A stretch of DNA of 64,000 nt from positions 186,001 through 250,000 of the forward strand of contig NZ_RBZV01000003.1 in assembly GCF_003628145.1 (NCBI RefSeq), given 5' to 3'. The notes beneath the pieces are model-generated. The model was given only the letters and a program-made list of their open reading frames with translations. It made no database searches and was not told where the DNA came from. Below, in pieces: positions 30,501 through 40,486 of the stretch. The stretch is from Trinickia fusca. Lineage in GTDB: Bacteria > Pseudomonadota > Gammaproteobacteria > Burkholderiales > Burkholderiaceae. Position numbers and translations under genes: made by a program. Position 1 is the stretch's first letter. Each line of letters opens with the position of its first letter.

Positions 30501-31571
30501 CATGTCGACGTCGTGGATCTTCCCGAGGTTGTGCGCCAGGCGCGTGACCTCGAGCCAGTCGCCCTGAGGATCGACCATGCGCCACCAGGCGAGGTTGTCG
30601 AGCGCGGTGCCCCACAGCACCGCCTTCTTGCCGCCCGCGTTCATCGCGATGTTGCCGCCGATGCAGGACGCGTCGAGCGAGGTCGGATCGACTGCGAACA
30701 CATAGCCCGCGGCTTCGGCCGCCTCGGTCACGCGGCGCGTGACGACGCCCGCGCCCGAGAAGACCGTCGGTACCTTGCGCGCGAGGCCGGGCAGCTCGAC
30801 GAGCTCGACGGCGCCGAGCTGTTCGAGCTTCTCGGTGTTGATGACGGCCGAAAACGGCGTGAGCGGCACCGCGCCGCCCGTGTAGCCGGTGCCGCCGCCA
30901 CGCGGAATCACGGTCAGGCCCAGCTCGAAGCATGCTTTGACGAGGCGCGCGATTTCGGCTTCGGTGTCCGGCGTCAACACGACGAACGGATATTCGACGC
31001 GCCAGTCGGTCGCATCGGTCACGTGCGAGACGCGCGACAAGCCGTCGAAGCGGATGTTGTCCTTCTGCGTGCAGCGGCCCAGCACCTTCATGGCGCGGCG
31101 GCGCAGGTCGGCACTCGCATCGAACTCGACAGCAAACGCCTCGACGGCGCGGCGGGCGGCGACCACGAGCATCTCGACACGCGCGGCGCGCTCCACCCCG
31201 GCCTCGTCCGCATGCTCGCTCAAATCGGCATGGCGGCGCTTCTCGATCTCGGCGAGCCGGTGATGCAACGCTTCGATCAGCAGCGTGCGGCGCTTCGGGT
31301 TGTCGAGCAGGTCGTCCTGCAGATACGGATTGCGGCGCACGACCCAGATGTCGCCGAGCACCTCGTACAGCATGCGTGCCGAACGGCCAGTGCGACGCTC
31401 GTTGCGCAGCTCGTCGAGCACTTTCCACGCCTCTTCGCCGAGCAGGCGGATCACGATCTCGCGGTCGGAGAACGACGTGTAGTTATACGGAATCTCGCGC
31501 AGACGCGGTTCAGGATCGGCGGCCAGGACAGCGGCGGCGCCATGCGGATCGAAAACTTGAGGTGCGTTCAT
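27537..31571 (-). CDS. FAD-linked oxidase with Fe-S and CCG domains (YdiJ / D-2-hydroxyacid dehydrogenase type)
   Basis: Large flavoprotein of 1344 residues. An N-terminal DUF3683 region (to about 200) precedes a FAD-binding domain with [15 protein letters not shown], then an FAD-oxidase C-terminal domain. Two ferredoxin-type clusters follow ([11 protein letters not shown] near 857, [12 protein letters not shown] near 920), then two Cys-rich CCG domains (CCGYPQRG near 1102, SCGTC near 1147, CCGESG near 1227, SCPSC near 1294). The architecture is that of D-lactate / D-2-hydroxyglutarate dehydrogenases passing electrons to quinone; E. coli YdiJ is the nearest named relative I know, shorter at the N-terminus. 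The substrate is uncertain. The start at 31571 is preferred over an upstream Met at 31652. Confidence 0.84.
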   Translation of the reverse strand: MNAPQVFDPHGAAAVLAADPEPRLREIPYNYTSFSDREIVIRLLGEEAWKVLDELRNERRTGRSARMLYEVLGDIWVVRRNPYLQDDLLDNPKRRTLLIEALHHRLAEIEKRRHADLSEHADEAGVERAARVEMLVVAARRAVEAFAVEFDASADLRRRAMKVLGRCTQKDNIRFDGLSRVSHVTDATDWRVEYPFVVLTPDTEAEIARLVKACFELGLTVIPRGGGTGYTGGAVPLTPFSAVINTEKLEQLGAVELVELPGLARKVPTVFSGAGVVTRRVTEAAEAAGYVFAVDPTSLDASCIGGNIAMNAGGKKAVLWGTALDNLAWWRMVDPQGDWLEVTRLAHNLGKIHDVDMARFELKWFDGEYAPGEKLLRSETLAIEGRRFRKEGLGKDVTDKFLAGLPGVQKEGCDGLITSARWVLHKMPAHIRTVCLEFFGQAREAIPSIVEIKDYLFETSKRGGAILAGLEHLDERYLRAVGYATKSKRNAFPKMVLIGDIVGDDADAVATATSDVVRMANGKSGEGFVAVSAEARKRFWLDRSRTAAIAKHTNAFKINEDVVIPLGRMGEYTDGIERINIELSIKNKLQLVDALEAFFKAGNLPLGKTDDANEIPSAELLEDRVQQALDLIKRVRERWTFLRDKLDMPLREAQHYLVQLGYEALAEKFADRVDAQAQTNVFHVTQDRTIRVSWKQEIRAELRQIFNGGEFKPILDEAQAIHKQVLRGRVFVALHMHAGDGNVHTNLPVNSDNYEMLQDAHQAVERIMKLARSLDGVISGEHGIGITKLEFLTEDEIAEFRAYKQRIDPEGRFNKGKLLPGADLRNAYTPSFGLMGYESLIMQQSDIGAIADSVKDCLRCGKCKPVCATHVPRANLLYSPRNKILATSLLIEAFLYEEQTRRGVSIKHWDEFNDVADHCTVCHKCATPCPVKIDFGDVSMNMRNLLRKMGKKKFNAGAAAGMFFLNATNPQTINLARTAMMGIGYKAQRLGNDLLKNFAKKQTAHPPATTGRPPVVEQVIHFVNKKMPGNLPKKTARALLDIEDNKIVPIIRNPKTTTVDSEAVFYFPGCGSERLFSQVGLATQAMLWEAGVQTVLPPGYLCCGYPQRGAGQYDKAEKTVTDNRVLFHRVANTLNYLDIKTVVVSCGTCYDQLAGYEFEKIFPGCRIIDIHEFLLEKGIKLDGVKGMRYMYHDPCHTPIKTMDPVKLVNELMGSEQDGYKIEKNDRCCGESGTLAVTRPDVSTQVRFRKEEEIRKGAAKLRAIPVVAGNGAPAAQSGNGAQAGPEIKVLTSCPSCLQGLSRYNEDAGIEADYIVVEIARNVLGDNWMADYVQRANNGGIERVLV

Positions 31572-32075
31572 GGTCGGACGGATCGATAGGCCCACCGCGC
31601 TTCCGTCATGACGGACGGCGCAGCCGGCAATGCGCGCCAGGCGCAAATTCAAAACTGGGCTGACGAAGGGCGAAGAGGCAACGCGAGCGCGATACCGTCC
31701 AGCCTTCGCGAATTAAAGGCAGAGGCTAAGGCAACCGCACGATCGCGCGTGGCGGACGTGCCGCTGCGCCGCGGGACACGCTCGTCGCGGCACAGGTGTC
31801 AAATGGGCGGTCCGAAGCTGCCAGCGCATTTACCGGTCCTGATTTTAAAAACGAATTCTACCGCACTATCCCACTATGCGTTGATGCGGGGTTTCAGCGA
31901 AATTTTGGGATGTCGGCGCGGCAATCGCGCATTTTTACACCCCCTGACGCGTGAAAATAACCGAACGGACGGTCAATCAGCCATCGAAGCGGGCCTGAAA
32001 CGCGGCCGTTGGCGCTATCATTGACAGCTTCCAAGTTCCGCAACGTTTTCGCGCGATACGCTCGCGCGCTCTCCC
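31572..32075. other. divergent intergenic region between the FAD/Fe-S oxidase and ilvA
   Basis: Five hundred bases with no convincing gene; the short frames here have the codon pattern of neighbouring-strand shadows. A more AT-rich stretch (about 31840-31960) probably holds divergent promoters. A TTGACA at 32021-32026 points toward ilvA but has no good -10 at the right distance. No hairpin or riboswitch-like structure stood out. Confidence 0.5.
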
Positions 32076-33605
32076 ATGTCTTCGTCGTCTCACGATTACC
32101 TGAAGAAAATCCTGACCGCGCGCGTCTACGACGTCGCCCGCGAAACGGAGCTCGAGCCCGCGCGCAATCTGTCGGCACGCCTGCGCAACCGCGTCTATCT
32201 GAAGCGCGAGGACAACCAGCCGGTCTTCTCGTTCAAGCTGCGCGGCGCCTACAACAAGATGGTGCACATCCCGGCCGACGCGCTTGCGCGCGGCGTGATC
32301 ACAGCCTCGGCCGGCAACCACGCACAAGGGGTCGCCTACTCGGCTGCCCGGCTCGGCGTGAAGGCCGTCATCGTGGTGCCCATCACGACACCGCAGGTCA
32401 AAGTCGACGCGGTGCGCACGCACGGCGGCCCGACCGTCGAAGTGGTGCAGGCAGGCGAGTCGTACAGCGATGCCTATGCCCACGCGCTCGAATTGCAGCA
32501 GGCGCGCGCGCTCACGTTCGTGCACCCGTTCGACGATCCCTACGTGATCGCGGGCCAGGGCACGACGGCGATGGAAATCCTGAGCCAGCACCAGGCTCCG
32601 ATTCACGCGATCTTTGTGCCGATCGGCGGCGGCGGGCTGGCGGCCGGCGTCGGCGCGTACGTGAAAGCCGTGCGCCCCGAGATCAAGGTGATCGGCGTGC
32701 AGACCGAAGACTCGTGCGCGATGGCGCAATCGCTGCAAGCCGGCGAACGCGTGACGCTGACCGAGGTGGGCCTGTTCTCCGACGGCACGGCCGTCAAGCT
32801 CGTCGGCGAGGAGACGTTCCGCCTGTGTCGCGCGTATCTCGACGACGTGCTCACCGTCAACACCGACGCGCTGTGCGCCGCGATCAAGGACGTGTTCCAG
32901 GACACGCGCAGCGTACTCGAGCCAGCCGGTGCGCTGGCCGTGGCCGGTGCGAAGCAGTACGCCGAGCGCAGCGGCGTCGAAAACGAAACGCTGATCGCGG
33001 TCACCTCGGGCGCGAACATGAACTTCGACCGCATGCGCTTCGTGGCCGAGCGGGCCGAGGTCGGCGAGGCGCGCGAAGCCGTGTTCGCCGTGACGATTCC
33101 CGAGGAGCGCGGCAGCTTCAAGCGCTTTTGCCAACTCGTGGGCGAGCGCAGCGTCACCGAATTCAACTACCGGATCGCCGATGCGAGCGCCGCGCACATT
33201 TTCGTCGGCGTGCAGATCAAGAGCCGCGGCGAATCGGCCGCGATCGCCCAGACGTTCGAGGCGCACGGCTTTCCGACCGTCGACCTGACCGGCGACGAGT
33301 TGTCGAAACAGCACATCCGCTACATGGTCGGGGGGCGCTCGCCGCTCGCGCACGACGAGCGGCTCTTCCGCTTCGAATTCCCCGAACGGCCCGGCGCGCT
33401 GATGAAGTTTCTCTCGTCGATGGCGCCGGAGTGGAACATCAGTCTCTTTCACTACCGCAACCAGGGCGCCGACTACAGCTCGATTCTGGTCGGCATTCAG
33501 GTGCCGGTGGCCGATAATGCTGACTTCGAGCGCTTTCTCTCGACGCTCGGCTACCCGCATTGGGACGAAAGCGACAACCCGGTCTACCGGCTCTTTCTGG
33601 CTTAA
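32076..33605 (+). CDS. ilvA: threonine ammonia-lyase, biosynthetic
   Basis: PLP enzyme of 509 residues converting threonine to 2-oxobutanoate, the first step of isoleucine synthesis. The PLP lysine is Lys54 in SFKLRGAYN, and the phosphate loop is GGGGLAAG. The C-terminal third (about 330-505) carries two ACT-like regulatory domains, the form that is feedback-inhibited by isoleucine, in contrast to the short catabolic enzyme. Length matches E. coli IlvA (514). It is followed 26 nt later by queF. Confidence 0.93.
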   Translation: MSSSSHDYLKKILTARVYDVARETELEPARNLSARLRNRVYLKREDNQPVFSFKLRGAYNKMVHIPADALARGVITASAGNHAQGVAYSAARLGVKAVIVVPITTPQVKVDAVRTHGGPTVEVVQAGESYSDAYAHALELQQARALTFVHPFDDPYVIAGQGTTAMEILSQHQAPIHAIFVPIGGGGLAAGVGAYVKAVRPEIKVIGVQTEDSCAMAQSLQAGERVTLTEVGLFSDGTAVKLVGEETFRLCRAYLDDVLTVNTDALCAAIKDVFQDTRSVLEPAGALAVAGAKQYAERSGVENETLIAVTSGANMNFDRMRFVAERAEVGEAREAVFAVTIPEERGSFKRFCQLVGERSVTEFNYRIADASAAHIFVGVQIKSRGESAAIAQTFEAHGFPTVDLTGDELSKQHIRYMVGGRSPLAHDERLFRFEFPERPGALMKFLSSMAPEWNISLFHYRNQGADYSSILVGIQVPVADNADFERFLSTLGYPHWDESDNPVYRLFLA

Positions 33606-33631
33606 CCGCCTTTTTGCCTACTTCGATTGCG

Positions 33632-34459
33632 ATGAATCCCGAAGCTCATTCCCCGCTCGGCAAGGCGACCGCCTACAGCGAACAATACGATCCGAGCCTG
33701 CTGTTTCCGATCGCACGCAGCCATGCGCGCGAGGCGATCGGCCTCGGCGGGCAACTGCCGTTTTTCGGCACCGACATCTGGAACGCCTACGAGCTTTCGT
33801 GGCTCAACCCGCACGGCAAGCCGCAGATCGCCATCGCGACGTTCTACGTGCCGGCCGAGTCGCCCAATATCGTCGAATCGAAGTCGTTCAAGCTGTATCT
33901 GGGCTCGTTCACGCAGACGCGGATCGAATCGATCGACGCGCTGCGCGACATGCTCAAGCGCGATGTCTCGGCGGCCTGCGGCGCGAGCGTCTCGGTACGC
34001 CTGGCGACGCCGGCCGAATTCGCCACGCTCGAACTCGAAGAACTCGACGGGCTCTCGCTCGATCGACTCGATCTCGAAGCCGACGTCTATCATCCCGATC
34101 CGTCGCTGCTGAAGGCCGCGCTCGATGAAGCGCCCGTCGAGGAGACGCTGTTCTCGAACCTGCTCAAGTCGAACTGCCCGGTGACGGGACAACCCGATTG
34201 GGGCAGCGTGCAGATCCACTACGTCGGCCCGCAGATCGACCATGCGGGGCTGTTGCGCTACATCATCTCGTACCGCAGCCATACGGGCTTTCACGAGCAG
34301 TGCGTCGAGCGCATCTTCATCGACATCCTGCGCGAATGCCGGCCCGTCAAGCTCGCCGTCTATGCGCGCTACACGCGCCGCGGCGGGCTCGACATCAATC
34401 CGTTCCGCACCAACACCAACCTGCCGATGCCCGACAACGCGCGCACCGCGCGTCAGTAA
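33632..34459 (+). CDS. queF: NADPH-dependent 7-cyano-7-deazaguanine reductase
   Basis: QueF of 275 residues, the long bimodular type, reducing preQ0 to preQ1 for queuosine tRNA modification. The nucleophile Cys182 lies in [16 protein letters not shown], with Asp189 seven residues on, and the NADPH-binding motif ESKSFKLYL is at 82-90. The start at 33632 follows the family N-terminus; the frame extends 24 codons upstream into ilvA. Confidence 0.93.
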   Translation: MNPEAHSPLGKATAYSEQYDPSLLFPIARSHAREAIGLGGQLPFFGTDIWNAYELSWLNPHGKPQIAIATFYVPAESPNIVESKSFKLYLGSFTQTRIESIDALRDMLKRDVSAACGASVSVRLATPAEFATLELEELDGLSLDRLDLEADVYHPDPSLLKAALDEAPVEETLFSNLLKSNCPVTGQPDWGSVQIHYVGPQIDHAGLLRYIISYRSHTGFHEQCVERIFIDILRECRPVKLAVYARYTRRGGLDINPFRTNTNLPMPDNARTARQ

Positions 34460-34495
34460 TATCGGCTCACGTCGGTCACGGGCACACGGCCGGGT

Positions 34496-35977
34496 TCAAA
34501 ACGCGCCGTGCGCATCGCCGGCCGGCGCGGCCTCGCGGGCGAGGAAGCGGCCGGCGCGCGCGCCCGTCGACGCGCCGTCGCAATACGACAGCACGCCGTT
34601 GACCCACACCGCCTCGATGCCGTCGGCGGCCTGCTGCGGCGCTTCGAACGTAGCCGCATCACGCACGCGCGCCGGATCGAACAGCACGAGATCGGCGTGA
34701 TAGCCGATGCGGATTTCGCCCCGCCCGACGAGGCCGAAGCGCCGTGCGGCAAGGCTCGTCATCTTGCGTACGGCTTCTTCGAGCGGGAACAACTGCTCAT
34801 CGCGCGCATAGTGCCCGAGCACGCGCGCAAACGCGCCCCATAGCCGAGGATGCGGCCGCGGATCGTTGGGCAGGCCGTCCGAGCCGATCATCGTGGCCGG
34901 ATGCGCGAGAATGCGGCGCACGTCGTCCTCCGACATGTTGTGATAGACGGCACCGGCGGGCCGCAACCGCTCGGCCGCTTCCTGCTGCGTGACACCCCAT
35001 TGCGCCGCGATCGTCGACAGGTGCTGCCCCGCGACTTCGGGATGCGGCGTGGACCAGGTGATCGTGATCTCGACGTCACCGGTCACCTGCTTCAAATCGA
35101 GCGTCGTCGAACTCCGGTCGTACGGATAGCAGTCGCAGCCGATCGGCTGCAGCGTCCGCGCGCGGTCAAGCGATGCCAGCACTTCGGTGCTGCGCCCCCA
35201 ATTGCGCGGCCCCGCGCACTTGAGGTGGGAGATCACGACGGGCACGCGCGCATGGCGGCCGATGCGGCAGGCTTCGTCGAACGCCTCGAGGATCGCGTCG
35301 AATTCGCTGCGCATGTGCGTCGTATAGAGCGCGCCCGCCAACGCGAGCGGTTCGGCCAGCGCCATCACTTCTTCCGTCGGCGCAGAGAACGCGGAGCGGT
35401 AGGCGAGCCCGGAGCTCAATCCCAGCGCACCATGCACAAGGGCCTCCTCGAGTTGCGCGCGCATCGCCGCGATTTCGTCGGCGCTGGCCGCACGGTCGAG
35501 CCGATCCATCTGATTGTTGCGCAGCGCCGTATGGCCTACGAGCGCCGCCACGTTGACGGCCGGCCGTGCCGCATTGACGGCGTCGACGTACGAGGCGAAG
35601 GTCGGATAGCGAAACGCGCCGCGCTCGCCGAGCAGCAGCATCGGGTCGGGCGGGTCGCTTCTCAAGGTGACCGGCGCCGCGCTGATGCCGCAATTGCCGA
35701 CGATGACCGTCGTCACACCCTGCGAGATCTTGGGCAACATCTGCGGCGCCTGAATCACGTGCGTGTCGTCGTGCGTGTGGACGTCGACGAAGCCCGGCGC
35801 CAGCGCGCGCCCGGTGCCGTCGATCACGTCTTCGGCCAGCCAGTTCGACAAGTTGCCGATCGCCGCGATCCTGCCGTTGCGCAATGCTACATCGCGCTCA
35901 ACCGGAGGCCCTCCTGTGCCGTCATACAGACAGGCTCCATAAATCAGCGTATCGGCGGCTTCGGGATGGGAATGCAT
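34496..35977 (-). CDS. N-acyl-D-amino-acid deacylase
   Basis: Amidohydrolase of 493 residues that frees D-amino acids from N-acyl-D-amino acids. The metal motif HTHDD (67-71) follows the usual beta-strand, and Cys96 in VGNCGIS corresponds to the zinc-binding Cys of Alcaligenes D-aminoacylase. The C-terminal LVLFDP segment closes the small beta domain. An AGGAGG site lies about 8 nt before the start. It is divergent from a D-serine-dehydratase-like gene, 119 nt apart, suggesting a shared regulatory region and a joint pathway. Confidence 0.87.
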   Translation of the reverse strand: MHSHPEAADTLIYGACLYDGTGGPPVERDVALRNGRIAAIGNLSNWLAEDVIDGTGRALAPGFVDVHTHDDTHVIQAPQMLPKISQGVTTVIVGNCGISAAPVTLRSDPPDPMLLLGERGAFRYPTFASYVDAVNAARPAVNVAALVGHTALRNNQMDRLDRAASADEIAAMRAQLEEALVHGALGLSSGLAYRSAFSAPTEEVMALAEPLALAGALYTTHMRSEFDAILEAFDEACRIGRHARVPVVISHLKCAGPRNWGRSTEVLASLDRARTLQPIGCDCYPYDRSSTTLDLKQVTGDVEITITWSTPHPEVAGQHLSTIAAQWGVTQQEAAERLRPAGAVYHNMSEDDVRRILAHPATMIGSDGLPNDPRPHPRLWGAFARVLGHYARDEQLFPLEEAVRKMTSLAARRFGLVGRGEIRIGYHADLVLFDPARVRDAATFEAPQQAADGIEAVWVNGVLSYCDGASTGARAGRFLAREAAPAGDAHGAF

Positions 35978-36096
35978 GAGCGGCCTCCTTGGCTATGCCG
36001 AATGGCGTATTCGCTGCAAATCCTACCCGAGTTTCTGTACCATCAGGACGCGCATCGCCGATCAGCCCTCCCCGACGCCTATCAGGGATAGACCCT

Positions 36097-37380
36097 ATGA
36101 ATATGAAACTGGTTAGCTACCAGACCGCGACGATCGATCCCTATAGCAAGGGCCTGGGCGTCGTGCCGAGTGCAAGCGTACCGCTCGATCAGGCGGCCAA
36201 TCTGGAATGGAACCTGTTGGCCGAAGACGTGAGCCTGCCGGCCGCCGTGCTCTACGCCGACCGCATGGAGCACAACCTCAATTGGATGCAGGCGTTCGTC
36301 GCCGAGTACGGCGTGAAGCTCGCGCCGCACGGCAAGACGACGATGGCGCCGCAATTGTTCCGGCGCCAGATCGATGCGGGCGCGTGGGGCATCACGCTCG
36401 CCACCGCGCACCAGTCGCGCGCGGCCTACCTGGGTGGCGTCGAGCGGGTGCTGATGGCCAACCAGCTCGTCGGCCGGCACAACATGACGATGGTCGCCGA
36501 AATGCTGACGGACTCGGAATTCGAGTTCTTCTGCCTCGTCGATTCGGTCGAGAACGTCGAGCAGCTCGGCACGTTCTTCGAAGCGGCCGGCAAATCGCTC
36601 CAGGTGCTGCTCGAGCTCGGCGTGCCGGGCGGACGCACGGGCGTGCGCAACGACAGCGAGCGCGATGAGGTGGTGGCCGCGATCGCGCGCTATCCGGGCA
36701 CGCTGCGTCTGGCCGGCGTCGAGCTGTTCGAAGGCATCCTCAACGACGAAGCACAGGTGCGCGCGTTTCTACGGCGCACGGTCGAAACGATGCACACGCT
36801 GGCCGCGAGCGATCGCTTCGAACGCATGCCGGCGATCCTCACCGGGGCAGGCTCGGCCTGGTACGACGTGGTGGCGGAAGAGTTTGCCAAGGAATCGAAG
36901 AGCGGCCACGTCGAAGTCGTGCTGCGGCCCGGCTGCTACCTGACGCACGATGTCGGCATCTACAAGAAAGCGCAGGCCGACATCCTGGCGCGCAATCCAA
37001 TCGCCAGGAAGATGGGTGAGGCACTGTTGCCGGCGCTGCAATTGTGGGCCTACGTGCAGTCGATTCCCGAACCCGACCGCGCGATCGTCGGCTTCGGCAA
37101 GCGCGATGCGGCATTCGACGCCGGCATGCCCGTGCCGGCACGCCACTATCGGCCGGGTAACAGCACGCCGCGCGAAGTGACGGCAAGCGACGGCTGGGAG
37201 GTGACGGGCTTGATGGATCAGCACGCGTTCATGCGCATCAAGCCCGGCGCCGATCTGAAGGTGGGCGACATGCTCTCGTTCGATATCTCGCATCCGTGCT
37301 TGACGTTCGACAAGTGGCGTCAGGTGCTGATCGTCGATCAGGCATACCGCGTCACCGAAGTCGTCGAGACGTTCTTCTGA
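36097..37380 (+). CDS. D-serine dehydratase-like (fold-type III) amino acid deaminase
   Basis: PLP enzyme of 427 residues with an alanine-racemase-type N-terminal barrel and a D-serine dehydratase-like C-terminal domain. The PLP lysine is Lys80 in LAPHGKTTMAP. The C-terminal HPCLTFDKW (His399, Cys401) is the zinc-binding motif of eukaryotic-type D-serine dehydratases. It should deaminate D-serine, D-threonine or a related beta-hydroxy D-amino acid. The start at 36097 was chosen over an upstream Met that overlaps the aminoacylase start region. The divergent neighbour would supply its substrate. Confidence 0.84.
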   Translation: MNMKLVSYQTATIDPYSKGLGVVPSASVPLDQAANLEWNLLAEDVSLPAAVLYADRMEHNLNWMQAFVAEYGVKLAPHGKTTMAPQLFRRQIDAGAWGITLATAHQSRAAYLGGVERVLMANQLVGRHNMTMVAEMLTDSEFEFFCLVDSVENVEQLGTFFEAAGKSLQVLLELGVPGGRTGVRNDSERDEVVAAIARYPGTLRLAGVELFEGILNDEAQVRAFLRRTVETMHTLAASDRFERMPAILTGAGSAWYDVVAEEFAKESKSGHVEVVLRPGCYLTHDVGIYKKAQADILARNPIARKMGEALLPALQLWAYVQSIPEPDRAIVGFGKRDAAFDAGMPVPARHYRPGNSTPREVTASDGWEVTGLMDQHAFMRIKPGADLKVGDMLSFDISHPCLTFDKWRQVLIVDQAYRVTEVVETFF

Positions 37381-37426
37381 CCTTTCGGCCGGCTGAGCTT
37401 GCGGCCTTCGAAGGAAGCCGACGGCG

Positions 37427-37897
37427 CTAGCTCTCGTCGGTCAGCGGGGCGGCGACGCCGTCTGCGGTCGCCACGGCGACAATGCGCGCCTCCAGCTGCG
37501 CGAGCGCATCGGATAGTCCCGCCAACGCCTCGTCGGACAGCGACCCCATTGTCTCGCGCAGGAAGGCGTTGCGTCTGGGCAGACTCGCCGCCACGATCTC
37601 GGCGCCTTCCGGCGTGAGCCGCACGTTCGTGATGCGATTGTCACGCGTATCGGTGCTGCGCTCGACCCAGCCGATCGCCTCGAGCGCCTTCAGATAGCGG
37701 GTGAGCGCGCCGGGGTCCATGCGCAGACACTCGACGAGACGCTTTTGCGACCACTCGCCCTCCCCGGGCTCAGCCAGCGTGCGCAGGATTCGCCAACGCG
37801 GCATCGCGTGCCCGACGTGCGCCTCGAAGGCCGAGAGGAACGCGCGATAGGTCCGGCCAAATTGCTGAACGATGCCGACGTAGTATTGCTCTTCCAT
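37427..37897 (-). CDS. MarR-family regulator
   Basis: Winged-helix regulator of 156 residues; the recognition region is KRLVECLRMDPGALTRYLKALE (about 51-72, trimmed by the family consensus) and the wing is STDTRDNRI. It lies 12 nt downstream of the DHA2 exporter gene and is most likely cotranscribed with it, repressing the pair in the absence of a toxic ligand. A GGGAGA site precedes the ATG. Confidence 0.87.
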   Translation of the reverse strand: MEEQYYVGIVQQFGRTYRAFLSAFEAHVGHAMPRWRILRTLAEPGEGEWSQKRLVECLRMDPGALTRYLKALEAIGWVERSTDTRDNRITNVRLTPEGAEIVAASLPRRNAFLRETMGSLSDEALAGLSDALAQLEARIVAVATADGVAAPLTDES

Positions 37898-37909
37898 GAT
37901 CTCTCCCGG

Positions 37910-39505
37910 TTACTCCGCAGAGACCGCCGGCTCGGCCGCCCGCTTGATTTTGATAGGTGGCACACGCCGACATTGCCAGATCGACACGACGGCGACGACC
38001 ATCGCCACGGCAATACCGGCATGGATCGAGCCGACGAGCGTCTCGCGCGCCGTTTCGAGCAGCAGTGCGCCGTTATGGCCCGCGTGCACGAGCTGATCGA
38101 TCAGCGTGCGCTGCGCCTCCCGGTTGACGAGGATCTGCGGATCGCGCATCTGCGCCAGCCATTGCAACGCGCCGTCGGCATCGAGCGCATGGCGCACGCC
38201 GCTCGCGTACATGCGCGTGACGAGCGTACCCGTCATCGCCGCGCCGAACATGCCGCCGATCATCCGTAGCGATTGCAGCAACGCGGTCGCGATGCCCAGA
38301 TGCTCGCGCCCGGCCGTCTGCTGGGCGAACACGGTCAGGTTCGGCAGCACGAACCCCAGGCCGAGCCCGCCGAACATCATGAATCCCATCAGCATGGCGT
38401 GCGGTGTCAATCGCGTTGACAAGATGATGCCGAGGCACGACGTTGCCAACAGCCCGAAGCCCACGAACATCATCGCGTTCGGATTCGGAATGCGCGTAAT
38501 GAGACGTCCGTTGACGATGCTGCCGATCGTAATGAACACGACGAGCGGCGTCACGACGAGACCCGCATCCTTCGGCGCAAGTCCGAAGCCGCCTTGCAGC
38601 AGCAGCGGCGCGTAGAAGATGAGCGAAAACATCGCGAAGCCACCGAGCACCGACAGCCGGAACAGCGCGGCGAGACTACGGTTGCGAAACATGTCGAGTG
38701 GCAGGATCGGCTGTGCGCAGCGGTGCTCCCATTTGACGAGCGCGAACGCCGAGACGGCGCTCACCGCGAGCAGCGCGATGACACGCGGCGCGAAGCCGTG
38801 CTGCGCGACCCATTCGACGAACAGCTGCAACGACCCGAGCGTCAGCGCGATCAACAGCGCACCGGGCCAGTCGAGCCGCATGGCGCCGCGCAGCTCGATG
38901 TGGCGGATATGCGGCAGATAGCGAAACACGAACACGAGCGAGAGCAGCCCCACCGGCAAGTTCACGTAGAACACGGAACGCCAGCCGTAATACTGCGTGA
39001 GGAAACCGCCCAACGACGGCCCCACCGCATTGGCGATGCCGAACGCCGTGCTCATCATCACTTGCCAGCGCAGTCGCACGACCGAGTCGGGGAACAGATC
39101 GGGAATCGACGCGAACGCCGTGCCGACCAGCATGCCGCCACCGATCCCTTGCAAGCCACGCGCGAGCACGAGGAACAGCATGCTGTTGGCGGCGCCGCAC
39201 AGTACCGAGGCGCCCGTGAACAGCGCGATCGACACGATCACGAACGGCTTGCGGCCGAAATAGTCACCGAGCCGGCCGAAGATCGGCACGGTGATGATCG
39301 ACGTGAGCAGATAGGATGTAGCGACCCAGGCATAGAGCTCGAAGCCGCGCAGTTCGGCGACGATGGTCGGCAGCGCCGTGCCGACGACAGTCTGATCGAG
39401 CGCAACGAGCATCGTGACGAACGAGAGGCCGAGCATCGCGAGCAGCGATTCCCGGAAAGGCAGAACCTGCCCTCGCGAATGGTGGGCAGCGGTATGGACG
39501 GCCAT
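37910..39505 (-). CDS. DHA2-family MFS drug exporter
   Basis: Proton-driven exporter of 531 residues with about 14 predicted membrane helices, the DHA2 (EmrB/QacA) size class. LDQTVVGTALPTI in helix 1 and GRLGDYFGRK in the loop between helices 2 and 3 are the hallmark motifs. Substrate unknown. The start at 39505 is preferred to a Met at 39559, since the intervening bases carry candidate operator repeats. Paired with the downstream marR. Confidence 0.87.
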   Translation of the reverse strand: MAVHTAAHHSRGQVLPFRESLLAMLGLSFVTMLVALDQTVVGTALPTIVAELRGFELYAWVATSYLLTSIITVPIFGRLGDYFGRKPFVIVSIALFTGASVLCGAANSMLFLVLARGLQGIGGGMLVGTAFASIPDLFPDSVVRLRWQVMMSTAFGIANAVGPSLGGFLTQYYGWRSVFYVNLPVGLLSLVFVFRYLPHIRHIELRGAMRLDWPGALLIALTLGSLQLFVEWVAQHGFAPRVIALLAVSAVSAFALVKWEHRCAQPILPLDMFRNRSLAALFRLSVLGGFAMFSLIFYAPLLLQGGFGLAPKDAGLVVTPLVVFITIGSIVNGRLITRIPNPNAMMFVGFGLLATSCLGIILSTRLTPHAMLMGFMMFGGLGLGFVLPNLTVFAQQTAGREHLGIATALLQSLRMIGGMFGAAMTGTLVTRMYASGVRHALDADGALQWLAQMRDPQILVNREAQRTLIDQLVHAGHNGALLLETARETLVGSIHAGIAVAMVVAVVSIWQCRRVPPIKIKRAAEPAVSAE

Positions 39506-39515
39506 TTTTTGCTCG

Positions 39516-39544
39516 CTCAATCGTTGAGTCGTCAAATAACTTGA
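39516..39544. promoter_or_regulatory. candidate MarR operator, two adjacent inverted repeats
   Basis: CTCAA-TCG-TTGAG (39516-39528) is followed by TCAA-ATAAC-TTGA (39532-39544), just upstream of the exporter start and close to the divergent ecsC-like gene. Repeated TTGA/TCAA half-sites are usual for MarR proteins. Confidence 0.5.
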
Positions 39545-39646
39545 GATGATAGCATGCATACAGCATGGCCTACTCGGCGGCGGCGTTGTCCGCTACCCGC
39601 CCGCGTCTCGGCCACGCCCGCCGACCGATGGAGGAACATTGCCCGC

Positions 39647-40486
39647 ATGGAGCCCATTCCGTTTCCCGTTTCGTCGCTGGAGGCGGACGATCTCGCCGCG
39701 CTCGGCCAAGCCAAGCGCGCGCTCGAGACCGAACCGCTCGCCATGAAGCTTGCCGCCGCAGTCGGCACGCCGATCGAGCGACTCATTGCGCGGTTGCCGG
39801 CTAGCGCACAAGAGGCGGTCACCGACGCGACACGGCGCGCGCTCGAGAAATGTCTGCAGGTGGCCTCGAGTACGCTCGGCACGCGCGGAACGAACGGCGT
39901 CGCGTCGACCGGCGCGCGCGACCGTCTGCATAAGCTTGCCGTCGCGACGACGGGTGCGGCCGGAGGCGCGTTCGGCCTGATCGCCCTGCCCGCCGAGCTG
40001 CCGCTGACGACGACGCTGATGTTCCGCTCGATTCTCGACATCGCGCGCAGCGAGGGGGAGAACCTGGGCAGCATCGAGACGCGGCTGCAATGCCTGTCTG
40101 TATTCGGCCTGGGCGGAGGCAGCGCCAGCCGCGACGAAGAAGCCGATTTCGGCTACTTCGTGGTGCGGGCCGCGCTCGCGCAGTCGGTGTCGAAGGCATC
40201 CTCGGACCTGGCGGCGAAGGGCCTCATGTCGCACGCTTCGCCCGCGTTGATGCGCCTGCTCAATGCAATTGCCGCGCGCTTTTCGGTGCAGGTCAGCGAA
40301 CAGGTGGCGGCCAAGTCGATCCCGGCCATCGGCGCAGTGCTGGGTGCGCTCGCGAACACGGTCTTCATCGATCACTTCCAGCACACCGCGCACGGCCACT
40401 TCACCGTGCGCCGGCTCGAGCGCCGCTACGGCACCGACGCGGTGCGCGCGGCGTATCAAACGATCGAGCCCGCCCCTAATGGTTGA
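39647..40486 (+). CDS. EcsC-family protein
   Basis: Protein of 279 residues with the EcsC domain across most of its length; TTGAAGGAFGLIALPAELPLTT (about 100-121, abbreviated in the family pattern) and the GGGSASRDEEADFGYF region are recognisable. EcsC proteins are linked to ABC transporter function in Bacillus, but in proteobacteria the role is unknown. GGAGGAA lies about 10 nt before the chosen ATG. Its 3' end overlaps the convergent hydrolase gene by 31 nt. Confidence 0.8.
   Translation: MEPIPFPVSSLEADDLAALGQAKRALETEPLAMKLAAAVGTPIERLIARLPASAQEAVTDATRRALEKCLQVASSTLGTRGTNGVASTGARDRLHKLAVATTGAAGGAFGLIALPAELPLTTTLMFRSILDIARSEGENLGSIETRLQCLSVFGLGGGSASRDEEADFGYFVVRAALAQSVSKASSDLAAKGLMSHASPALMRLLNAIAARFSVQVSEQVAAKSIPAIGAVLGALANTVFIDHFQHTAHGHFTVRRLERRYGTDAVRAAYQTIEPAPNG

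Noticed and set aside
28509-31589. 1026-codon plus-strand open frame opposite the FAD/Fe-S oxidase
   Set aside because: Antisense shadow of a clearly conserved gene; no recognisable motif.
31894-32178. 94-codon minus-strand frame between the oxidase gene and ilvA
   Set aside because: Overlaps the ilvA start, has no ribosome-binding site and an Arg-rich shadow-like product.
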